Part shown: positions 1 through 4,939 of the stretch, piece after piece
Numbering within the stretch: position 1 is the stretch's first letter
How the letters are laid out: every line of letters begins with the position of its first letter
Assembly (NCBI GenBank): GCA_025935275.1
Contig: JAICVP010000157.1
Location: 1-5,169 of the forward strand
Direction of reading: 5' to 3'
DNA: 5,169 nucleotides
Source: Thermoleophilia bacterium
Lineage (GTDB): Bacteria > Actinomycetota > Thermoleophilia > Gaiellales > Gaiellaceae
Notes under the pieces: generated by a model
Told to the model about the DNA's origin: nothing
The model's input: only the letters and a program-made list of their open reading frames with translations
The model's database searches: none
Translations under genes and position numbers: made by a program

Positions 1-113
1 CGAACCTCGTCGAGATCAACCTCGCGACGCGCGAGGGAGACGAGCGCCTCGAGCGCGCCCGCGAGCTCGTCGAGCTCGTCCGGCGGATCTGCCGGCGCGT
101 CGTCGAGCGCTAG
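1..113 (+). CDS. 3' end of an unidentified protein gene (partial)
   Basis: An open frame enters from the left edge in the frame starting at base 3 and ends with TAG at 111-113, giving 36 C-terminal residues. All but one of the codons end in G or C, as in the confirmed genes here, so I take it as coding. The fragment begins with NLVEINLATREGDE and continues as a charged, leucine/valine/arginine-rich amphipathic helix. The Glu-x-Asn of 'EIN' about 30 residues from the C-terminus recalls the metal-binding end of ATP-grasp ligases such as glutathione synthetase, but that is a weak resemblance and the function stays open. The gene converges on the minus-strand zinc-ribbon gene, and the two stop codons overlap inside one CTAG. 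A 9-base tandem repeat at 62-79 encodes ELVELV and is simply part of the helix. Confidence 0.65.
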   Translation, partial: NLVEINLATREGDERLERARELVELVRRICRRVVER

Positions 114-316
114 GCGCTCTGATACGAGGTCTCGCCGCCCGTGGAGCTGCTCGACTGGGCTCGCTGCTCCCAGTCCGAATGCTTGTCCTTGCACTCGGGG
201 CAGGCGCTCGCGTTCTTTCCGTCGGAGAGACTCACGTGCCCCCAGGAGGAACGCGACAGGATCCCGTCGGCCTGCTGGCGGCCGCAAACCACGCAACGCA
301 AATAGAGAGGAGACAT
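110..316 (-). CDS. small zinc-ribbon protein, hypothetical
   Basis: This encodes a 68-residue soluble protein with two CxxC knuckles, C8-x2-C11 (in LRCVVCGR) and C39-x2-C42 (in ACPECKDK). They are separated by 27 residues, the usual layout of a one-metal zinc ribbon. The tail from about residue 50 is rich in Ser, Gly, Thr and Gln and looks disordered. It has no membrane segment or signal peptide, so it should be cytoplasmic. Such small ribbons bind nucleic acid or protein partners or are structural; the sequence does not say which. It is the last gene of the minus-strand cluster, 33 bases after the 53-residue membrane protein. The ATG at 316 is the first start in the frame that keeps both knuckles. 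The only Shine-Dalgarno-like match, GGAGG at 335-331, lies a long 14 bases upstream, so translation may be weak or coupled. Its TAG stop overlaps the stop of the convergent gene. Confidence 0.8.
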   Translation of the reverse strand: MSPLYLRCVVCGRQQADGILSRSSWGHVSLSDGKNASACPECKDKHSDWEQRAQSSSSTGGETSYQSA

Positions 317-349
317 GAGTTAGTTATACGCCTCCGGACGGATCATGTG

Positions 350-511
350 TTAACCCCACGGCCCGATGAACGGCCCGTTCTTATCAGTGGACACGACGAT
401 GATCACTATGACCATGCAGAGCAGGGCCGCGATCAGGCATACCGGCGTAACCAGCCGGTGCGGTGACTGCTCGGGTGGAAACTCGACTTGCTTCTCTCGT
501 ATCCAGGCCAT
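350..511 (-). CDS. 53-residue single-helix membrane protein (small ORF)
   Basis: This small gene reads ATG at 511-509 to TAA at 352-350. The protein begins MAWIREKQVEFPPEQ, has one strongly hydrophobic segment at about residues 20-40 (LVTPVCLIAALLCMVIVIIV) and ends in a short polar stretch finishing FIGPWG. The charged N-terminus followed by one helix and a short tail suggests a small inner-membrane protein, with topology uncertain. Support for it being real: a good Shine-Dalgarno (AAGGAGA at 525-519) 7 bases before the ATG, a gap of only 15 bases from the stop of the gene upstream, and a gap of 33 bases to the zinc-ribbon gene. I recognise no family. Its place behind amt and a second one-helix protein makes an accessory role for the transporter possible, but this is inference. 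Confidence 0.72.
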   Translation of the reverse strand: MAWIREKQVEFPPEQSPHRLVTPVCLIAALLCMVIVIIVVSTDKNGPFIGPWG

Positions 512-518
512 GAGCTCG

Positions 519-525
519 TCTCCTT
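519..525 (-). promoter_or_regulatory. Shine-Dalgarno of the 53-residue membrane protein
   Basis: The minus strand reads AAGGAGA here, with 7 bases to the ATG at 511. It is one of the strongest ribosome-binding sites in the window and is the main evidence that the short ORF downstream is translated. It partly overlaps the codons just after the stop of the preceding gene, so no separate promoter is needed. Confidence 0.75.
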
Positions 526-526
526 A

Positions 527-808
527 TTAGTCGCCGGGGTCGGTCGACGGACCGGCCAGGGGCGGTTGGCTCGGGCCGGGTCCGGGGGGAATTCCGCCCG
601 GTGCAGGCATTCCGCCGGCTGCGCGTAAGAGGGCGGCTTGCGCCGCCAGCTTGCGGTTCTCCAGCCAGACCCAGTACGCGAACGCGGCGAGCATCACGAT
701 GATCCCGAGGACGGTCATGATGTATGTGCCCGTCTTGTCCTCGGACCAGAACGTCCAGAACCCGCCGATGTCGTCGCTCCACTCGTCGAAGGGGAAGCTG
801 TCGATCAC
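527..808 (-). CDS. single-helix membrane protein with Pro/Gly-rich tail, amt-linked
   Basis: This 93-residue protein has an acidic, aromatic N-terminus (residues 1-26, with FDEWSDD and FWTFWSED), one membrane helix at about 27-48 (TYIMTVLGIIVMLAAFAYWV), a short charged helix (NRKLAAQAALLRAA) and a low-complexity Pro/Gly tail from about 65 to 93. The start is GTG at 808, which overlaps the amt stop as GTGA and sits 5 bases after a GGAGG core, so translation is very likely coupled to amt. I recognise no family by name. The positive charges just after the helix suggest that the tail is cytoplasmic and the acidic N-terminus outside (positive-inside rule). A role in assembly or gating of the ammonium transporter is a reasonable guess from the overlap but is not shown by the sequence. 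Gene 511-350 follows after 15 bases. Confidence 0.85.
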   Translation of the reverse strand: MIDSFPFDEWSDDIGGFWTFWSEDKTGTYIMTVLGIIVMLAAFAYWVWLENRKLAAQAALLRAAGGMPAPGGIPPGPGPSQPPLAGPSTDPGD

Positions 809-2289
809 GGCGTCCTCCTTTCCTCACTGACTCCCACGCCCACGCGGTGCCCGTTCGTCTGGGCGAGGCCCTCGAGCAAGATGGGCGCCGCCTCGACCTC
901 CTCGCCGGTCGGCAGAACGACCGTCTCGGGCACGCGCTCGAACTCGGGGAAGAAGTCCTGCTGGAACTCCGCCATGTCGAGACCCTCGAGCTCGACCTCC
1001 GGCGGGACCCGCAGGAGGTTCAGCTTCTTCAGAACCCAGGAGGCTGCATAGCCGGGCAGGAAGCCGAGCGGGATGAATGTCAGGATGCCGATCATCTGGC
1101 CGCCGAACGACACGGGCACGTTGTTCACCCCGGTGGGATACCCCCCGGCGAAGATTCCGACCAGGAAGACGCCGTAGAACCCGGTGAAGCCGTGGACGGC
1201 GACGGCCCCGACCGCGTCGTCGATCCTCAGCGCGCGCTCGATCCAGGTGCCGACGTACACGGCGAACATGCCGCCGGTGATCGAGAGCAGGTAGGCGAGC
1301 GACGGGTGGTAGACGTCTGCGCCGGCCGAGACCGAGATCACGCCCGCGAGACCTCCGGACAGCGTCCAGAACGGGTCGCCCTTGCTCGCGATCCAGCCGC
1401 CGGTGAAGCCTCCCGCGAACCCGAAGGTGATCACGAACGCGATCGCCCCGAGCGTCGTCGGCGATAAGTAGATGTTCAGCCAGCCGGGCGTGATCGTCGA
1501 TTGGATGACGAGGCAGGCGGCGTAGAAGCCGTAGAAGCCGGTGAAGATCAGCATCAGCCCCATCAAGGTCAGATGCGTGTTGTGGGCGCGGAACGTACGC
1601 GCCCTTCCTGCCAGGTCGTACTTGCCGATCCGCGGGCCGAGATTGAGGAGGACGCCGAGCGTGAACGCGCCGGCGACGCCGTGGACGACCGCGGAGGCGA
1701 TCGAGTCATGGAATCCGAAGCGCGTGGTCAGCCAACCGCCGGCGCTCCAGCCCCAGGCGGCATCCATGATCCAGACGGCCGAGCCGAGCAAGCTCCCCAG
1801 GATCAGGTAGGCCGAGAGGCGTACGCGTTCGATGAGCGCGCCCGACAGGATCGAGGCCGTCGTCCAGGAGAAGAGGAGGAATGCGAGGAAGAAGACGGCG
1901 CTGACGTGATCCTGGAGGTTCGGGCCCATGGCGTCCGCCCACGGGGCGGTGGCGCCGCAGAAGCCCGGGAACTCGGGATCCGGCCCGGCATGACCCTGGG
2001 CGGGCCCGCCGTGCTCGAAGCAGCCGTAGATGTACCAGCCGAAGTAGTAGAACGTCGGCGTGACGACGGCGATCGTGAGGATGTTCTTGATCGCGGTCGA
2101 CATGATGTTCTTCCGTCGAGCCGCGCCTGCCTCGTAGGCCATGAAGCCCACGTGGATCAGCCACATGATGACGACGGTGAAGAAGTAGAACTGCTCGGCG
2201 AGAATCTGCGAGTCGAGGCTCAGCTTGTCCTCGACCTCGGTTGCCTGCGCCAGAAGCCAGGAGAAAGATCCGACCAACGAGGCCATCAT
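805..2289 (-). CDS. amtB: Amt/MEP/Rh-family ammonium transporter
   Basis: A 494-residue polytopic membrane protein that conducts ammonium into the cell, expected to be trimeric. Family marks by comparison with E. coli AmtB: YEAGAARRKN in TM1 (residues 52-61); D195 and H203 in DSIASAVVH, matching D160 and H168; H366 in VAVHGFTGF, matching H318, so the twin-histidine pore pair is intact; F140 and F255 at the positions of Phe107 and Phe215; ERVRLSA at 154-160. The position of Ser219 appears to be C259. The extracellular TM2-TM3 loop carries C90 and C111, a possible disulfide. The tail keeps EGLD (residues 435-438), but the usual HGE is replaced by FQQD, and about 35 extra residues follow. Tandem ATGs lie at 2289 and 2286; GGAGG at 2299-2295 is 5 and 8 bases from them, so the second may be used. 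No glnK is adjacent. Confidence 0.96.
   Translation of the reverse strand: MMASLVGSFSWLLAQATEVEDKLSLDSQILAEQFYFFTVVIMWLIHVGFMAYEAGAARRKNIMSTAIKNILTIAVVTPTFYYFGWYIYGCFEHGGPAQGHAGPDPEFPGFCGATAPWADAMGPNLQDHVSAVFFLAFLLFSWTTASILSGALIERVRLSAYLILGSLLGSAVWIMDAAWGWSAGGWLTTRFGFHDSIASAVVHGVAGAFTLGVLLNLGPRIGKYDLAGRARTFRAHNTHLTLMGLMLIFTGFYGFYAACLVIQSTITPGWLNIYLSPTTLGAIAFVITFGFAGGFTGGWIASKGDPFWTLSGGLAGVISVSAGADVYHPSLAYLLSITGGMFAVYVGTWIERALRIDDAVGAVAVHGFTGFYGVFLVGIFAGGYPTGVNNVPVSFGGQMIGILTFIPLGFLPGYAASWVLKKLNLLRVPPEVELEGLDMAEFQQDFFPEFERVPETVVLPTGEEVEAAPILLEGLAQTNGHRVGVGVSEERRTP
813..821 (-). promoter_or_regulatory. Shine-Dalgarno inside the end of amt
   Basis: The minus strand reads AAAGGAGGA at 821-813, inside the last codons of amt (SEERRTP). 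The GGAGG core is 5 bases from the GTG at 808. This site decides the start of the 93-residue protein and supports translational coupling through the GTGA overlap. Confidence 0.78.
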
Positions 2290-2408
2290 GGAACCCTCCG
2301 CGCCGCCTGCATAAGAAGCGGGAAGAACCTACGAGACGAGCGGAGAGCGGCCCACGTTGGCACCACCCATGTTTTCGTCAGGGGGTGTGTCGCAATGCGA
2401 CACAGGCT
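2290..2408 (-). promoter_or_regulatory. amt leader and likely promoter region
   Basis: This is the only long gap within the minus-strand cluster and is the natural place for an amt promoter. It holds the palindrome at 2386-2404 and, next to the gene, the GGAGG ribosome-binding site at 2299-2295. A TCTTAT element on the minus strand at about 2317-2312 could serve as a weak -10, but I see no matching -35 and do not place a promoter exactly. No small ORF with a credible ribosome site lies inside. Confidence 0.4.
2386..2404. promoter_or_regulatory. perfect 9-1-9 palindrome upstream of amt, candidate operator
   Basis: TGTGTCGCA-A-TGCGACACA is a perfect inverted repeat with 9-base arms and a single central base. 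It begins 4 bases after the stop of the PepSY-like gene and ends about 97 bases before the amt start. The symmetry, length and short centre fit a binding site for a dimeric regulator. It does not match the NtcA (GTA-N8-TAC) or GlnR (GTNAC-N6-GNAAC) consensus, and only the outer TGT/ACA resembles TnrA. As a hairpin (8 pairs, 3-base loop) it could hinder transcription, but no T-run follows on either strand, so it is not a normal intrinsic terminator. Confidence 0.5.
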
Positions 2409-2678
2409 TCAGCAATTGTCGACCGAGGCCACGAAGCCGCTCTCGGCGTCGACCTGCACCACCTGGCACTCCGTGGGGTGGCTGCGATCGCCGTTGTAGA
2501 GCGAAACGCCCCAGTAGGGATGGGAGTCCAGCCCCTTCTTGAAGAGGCGGATCTGATGGTGCTCCGCTTCGAAGTCGATCTCGCCTCGTGCGATGGCGAC
2601 GGCTTTTTCCTGGGAGATCTCGTCTCCCACACGGCCGCACGTTCGGGCGACTACGAGAGCAACCAGAAGGACCGCCAC
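2409..2678 (-). CDS. small exported or anchored protein, PepSY-like domain
   Basis: An 89-residue product from GTG at 2678: a hydrophobic N-terminal segment (VLLVALVVA), then a soluble domain. The domain has the rhythm of PepSY/YpeB repeats: ISQEKAVAIA as first helix, strands around HHQIRLFKKG and YWGVSLYNG, then CQVVQVDAESGFVASV, where 'VDAxSGxV' resembles the typical end of such repeats. The family is mostly extracytoplasmic and often modulates partner proteins. Single-repeat assignment by eye is uncertain. The start is a problem: the frame stays open upstream to 2753 and encodes a better signal peptide (RAVFKLAVFVAV before the assigned start), but there is no ATG, GTG or TTG in that extension and no clear Shine-Dalgarno for the GTG. 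A CTG at 2690 is a possible alternative. The assigned gene begins 31 bases after the stop of the two-helix protein; a CTG start would reduce the gap to 19. Confidence 0.72.
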   Translation of the reverse strand: MAVLLVALVVARTCGRVGDEISQEKAVAIARGEIDFEAEHHQIRLFKKGLDSHPYWGVSLYNGDRSHPTECQVVQVDAESGFVASVDNC

Positions 2679-2709
2679 GAAGACGGCCAGCTTGAAGACC
2701 GCTCTGTCC

Positions 2710-2991
2710 CTAAGCGCGGGCCTGGTTCCAGCGTCGGTAGACAGCGTAGCCCCTTAGCGCCAGGTAGCCGATGAAGTGTGTGAGGAAGACGAGGGAGAGC
2801 CACCAGCCCCACCATTTCCAGTGCATCCGCGGCTGCATCTCCCGCATTTCGATGACCACGAGATAGAGCGCGAGCGCGAGCGTCAGGAGGACGATGATGT
2901 CCGGAGCGTTCGGCACGAGCCAAAAGAGAATCACGCGGGGATCGTGAGCGAACCGAGCTTCGAGCGCAAGCGTCCACCGAAAGGTGAACAA
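2710..2991 (-). CDS. small two-helix membrane protein, hypothetical
   Basis: A 93-residue protein with two predicted membrane helices, about residues 30-47 (PDIIVLLTLALALYLVVI) and 62-80 (GWWLSLVFLTHFIGYLALR). They are joined by a short loop rich in Met, Trp and basic residues (MREMQPRMHWKWW), and the C-terminus is basic (YRRWNQARA). A hydrophobic patch at 20-27 precedes the first helix. I know no family for it. The start is uncertain: TTG at 2991 gives 93 residues but lacks a Shine-Dalgarno and lies only 8 bases from the start of the divergent antiporter. The first 19 codons have several A or T third positions, unlike the rest. GTG at 2934 (74 residues, both helices kept) would leave a 65-base divergent spacer and is an equally plausible start. 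It is the first gene of the minus-strand cluster. Confidence 0.72.
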   Translation of the reverse strand: MFTFRWTLALEARFAHDPRVILFWLVPNAPDIIVLLTLALALYLVVIEMREMQPRMHWKWWGWWLSLVFLTHFIGYLALRGYAVYRRWNQARA

Positions 2992-2999
2992 TCGCGCTG

Positions 3000-4277
3000 G
3001 TGACGACCAAGGACGTCATCCTCACGATCACGCTGATGCTCGCGGCTGGGCTTGGCGCCGAGCTCATCGCGGAGCTGCTGCGTCTGCCTCCGATGCTCCT
3101 CCTCCTCGCCACGGGCGCGCTGCTGGGTCCTTCGGTGGCTGGAGCGATCGACGTGCCGCTCGACTCAATGGGTGCGGAGCTCATCCTCACGCTCGGGGTT
3201 TCGTTCATCCTCTTCCACGGCGGCTTGCAGCTCTCACTCACGATCCTGAGCAGAGTCGCAATCGGACTGCTTCTGCTCGTGATCCCGGGTGTCGTCGCCA
3301 CCGCATTGCTCACCGGCAGCATCGCTGCGGTCGTGTTCGGCGTTCCGCTCACGACGGGCCTCCTGATCGGTGCAGCCCTTTCGCCCACCGACCCTGCCAT
3401 TCTCATCCCGCTCTTCGAGCGCGTCCGGCTCCGTCCGAAGATCTCGCAGACCGTGATTGCCGAGTCCGCGCTGAACGACCCCACGGGCGCCGTCCTCGCC
3501 CTCGCGTTCGCCGGGGTCGTAATCAGCGGCAGCGCCTCGCTCACCGCTCCGATGACAGATTTCCTCGTCGACCTTGCCCTCTCCACCGTGCTCGGCATCG
3601 TCTTCGGCATCGTCCTCTCGGCCGTCGTCTCGAGCCGGCGGACGGGTATCTGGCGCGAGTCCGCCGCGATCGTCGTCATCGCCGTCGTCGCGGGCAGCTT
3701 TTTCTCGATCGACTCCGCCGGCGGCAGCGGCTACCTCGGCGCGTTTCTCGCCGGGCTCATCCTCGGGAACATGCCATTGCTCGGCCTCGGAATGCACTCA
3801 CACCACGAGGACGAGATGCGTGCGTTCGTCTCGACGGTATCGCACTCGATGGTGATGCTCGTCTTCATCACGCTCGGCGCGAATCTGCCGTGGCGATCCA
3901 TCGCCGACCACTTCTGGCCGGCCCTCGCCGTGCTCGCCACACTCATCTTCGTGGCGCGGCCGATCGTCGTCCTCATCTGTCTGCTGCTCGACCGGCGCGG
4001 CTCCTGGTCCTGGGAGGAGATCGCCTTCCTCGCCTGGACGCGCGAGACGGGGGTGGTTCCCGCCGCGCTTGCTGGGATCATTGTGAGCATGCATGTCCCC
4101 AACGCCGATCTTGTGGTCACGTCGGTCGCGCTCGCGATCATCGTCACGCTCGGCCTGCAGTCGACGACGAAACGGTGGCTGGCGAGGCGACTGAACCTCC
4201 TTGAAGGAGATGTGACAACTCCGCCGACCAAGCCCTTCGCCACCCCCGCAGGCGTGACCTCCACCCCCGGCTCATGA
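3000..4277 (+). CDS. CPA1 (NhaP-like) monovalent cation/proton antiporter
   Basis: A 425-residue integral membrane protein with about 12 hydrophobic segments, exchanging Na+ or K+ for protons across the inner membrane. Diagnostic parts: FILFHGGL at 69-76, the place of the family's FxxGGL; SPTDPA at 128-133 with T130-D131; ESALNDPTGAV at 155-165, where N159-D160 form the ND ion-binding pair of electroneutral CPA1 members and E155 matches the conserved Glu; R320 in VARP; R348 in TRETGVVPAALAG, the NhaP 'RGxVP' region. The length covers the transport domain only; the TrkA-C-type regulatory tail of NhaP2 is missing, and the last 25 residues are a Pro/Thr-rich stretch. A GTG start at 3000 is chosen because an in-frame stop lies at 2985-2987; AAGGTG at 2981-2986 is a weak, distant Shine-Dalgarno. 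The stop overlaps the next gene as ATGA. Na+ versus K+ cannot be decided. Confidence 0.93.
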   Translation: MTTKDVILTITLMLAAGLGAELIAELLRLPPMLLLLATGALLGPSVAGAIDVPLDSMGAELILTLGVSFILFHGGLQLSLTILSRVAIGLLLLVIPGVVATALLTGSIAAVVFGVPLTTGLLIGAALSPTDPAILIPLFERVRLRPKISQTVIAESALNDPTGAVLALAFAGVVISGSASLTAPMTDFLVDLALSTVLGIVFGIVLSAVVSSRRTGIWRESAAIVVIAVVAGSFFSIDSAGGSGYLGAFLAGLILGNMPLLGLGMHSHHEDEMRAFVSTVSHSMVMLVFITLGANLPWRSIADHFWPALAVLATLIFVARPIVVLICLLLDRRGSWSWEEIAFLAWTRETGVVPAALAGIIVSMHVPNADLVVTSVALAIIVTLGLQSTTKRWLARRLNLLEGDVTTPPTKPFATPAGVTSTPGS

Positions 4278-4939
4278 CCATACGCGCCAAGCTCGCAACC
4301 GCCATCGTCGTCGCCGTGACAGGGCTCGCGCTGACCGCCGGGGTCGGAATCTGGGGGATGAACAGCCTCGGGGACAAGTTCGACGACGTGCGCACGGCCG
4401 GTGAGGCGCAGGCGCTGGCGCTCGAGCTCAAATACGACATCACGGACTTCAACGGGTGGCAGACCGCCTACGGCTACGACAACGGGGGAAGCCGACCCAT
4501 CTTCCTGCGCTCGGTCGAGCGCTTCCGCGATGACCTTGCGACCGCGAAGGCCGAGCTGACGAGCCCGGCCGAGCAGAAGCTCCTCGGCGACATCGAACAG
4601 GCGTTCAACGCATTCATGGCGCTCGACGTGGTCGCCTACCGCGCCCTGCAGAACGGCAACACGCAGGAGGTCAAGCGCCTCTTCCTCGGGCCCGAGATCC
4701 GCAACTTCCAGCGTGCTGCCGACGGCGCCGAGCAGCTCGCGACTCTGGAGGCCGGCCGCGCGGCGGCGACGGAGAAGACGTTTGAGGACGCGCAAACGGA
4801 CGCGCTGCGCCTCCTCATCCTGGCCAGCATCGTCGCGGCGGTGCTCGTCGCGCTCCTGCTCGTGACGGCGTTCGATCTCGCTCGCGCAGCTGAGCGGACG
4901 CTAGCCGAGTCACCTCCTCCGGAAGAGCCGGCCGCCTAG
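4274..4939 (+). CDS. chemoreceptor-type sensor protein without output domain
   Basis: A 221-residue protein laid out like the front half of a methyl-accepting chemotaxis protein: cytoplasmic MTIRAK, first membrane helix at about 8-28, an extracytoplasmic all-helical domain at 30-178 resembling the four-helix-bundle sensor (note YDITDFNGWQTAYGYD at 54-69, a pattern I associate with actinobacterial MCP sensors), and a second helix at about 179-199. It then ends after a short tail (DLARAAERTL, then a Pro/Glu-rich end). A normal MCP would continue with HAMP and a long signalling coiled coil; none is present, and the bases after the TAG belong to the convergent oxidoreductase gene, so no simple frameshift restores it. 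The ATG overlaps the antiporter stop (ATGA) without its own Shine-Dalgarno, pointing to re-initiation after antiporter translation. It may sense a ligand for the antiporter, act as a subunit, or be a relic. Confidence 0.87.
   Translation: MTIRAKLATAIVVAVTGLALTAGVGIWGMNSLGDKFDDVRTAGEAQALALELKYDITDFNGWQTAYGYDNGGSRPIFLRSVERFRDDLATAKAELTSPAEQKLLGDIEQAFNAFMALDVVAYRALQNGNTQEVKRLFLGPEIRNFQRAADGAEQLATLEAGRAAATEKTFEDAQTDALRLLILASIVAAVLVALLLVTAFDLARAAERTLAESPPPEEPAA

Noticed and set aside
62..79. 9-base tandem repeat CGAGCTCGT twice
   Set aside because: It encodes ELVELV in an amphipathic helix; a coding coincidence and too short to be a repeat element.
384..827. Minus-strand 147-codon frame overlapping the 93-residue and 53-residue genes
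   Set aside because: Arg-rich out-of-frame translation without a membrane segment; the two small genes in the other frame have strong ribosome sites and clear membrane helices.
724..1467. Plus-strand open frame of 247 codons opposite amt
   Set aside because: Low-complexity Arg/Asp/Glu-rich antisense shadow of the ammonium transporter, with no domain features.
2357..2372. TTGGCACC followed at the right distance by GT, resembling a sigma-54 promoter
   Set aside because: It points away from amt, on the plus strand, has GG-N10-GT instead of GG-N10-GC, and sigma-54 is not expected in a high-GC actinobacterium.
2931..2947. TCACG-N7-CGTGA inverted repeat near the alternative start of the two-helix protein
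   Set aside because: Five-base arms with a 7-base gap are expected by chance in a window of this size.
2975..2986. CACC-GAAA-GGTG mini-hairpin before the antiporter start
   Set aside because: Only a 4-base stem that cannot be extended; too weak for a terminator or regulator, although it overlaps the weak Shine-Dalgarno.
2984..4204. Long plus-strand open frame of 406 codons overlapping the antiporter
   Set aside because: Arg/His/Pro-rich out-of-frame translation typical of a shadow in GC-rich DNA; the antiporter frame carries all the family motifs.
3731..4795. Minus-strand open frame of 354 codons opposite the antiporter and sensor genes
   Set aside because: It crosses two well-supported genes on the other strand and has shadow-type composition with no recognisable domain.
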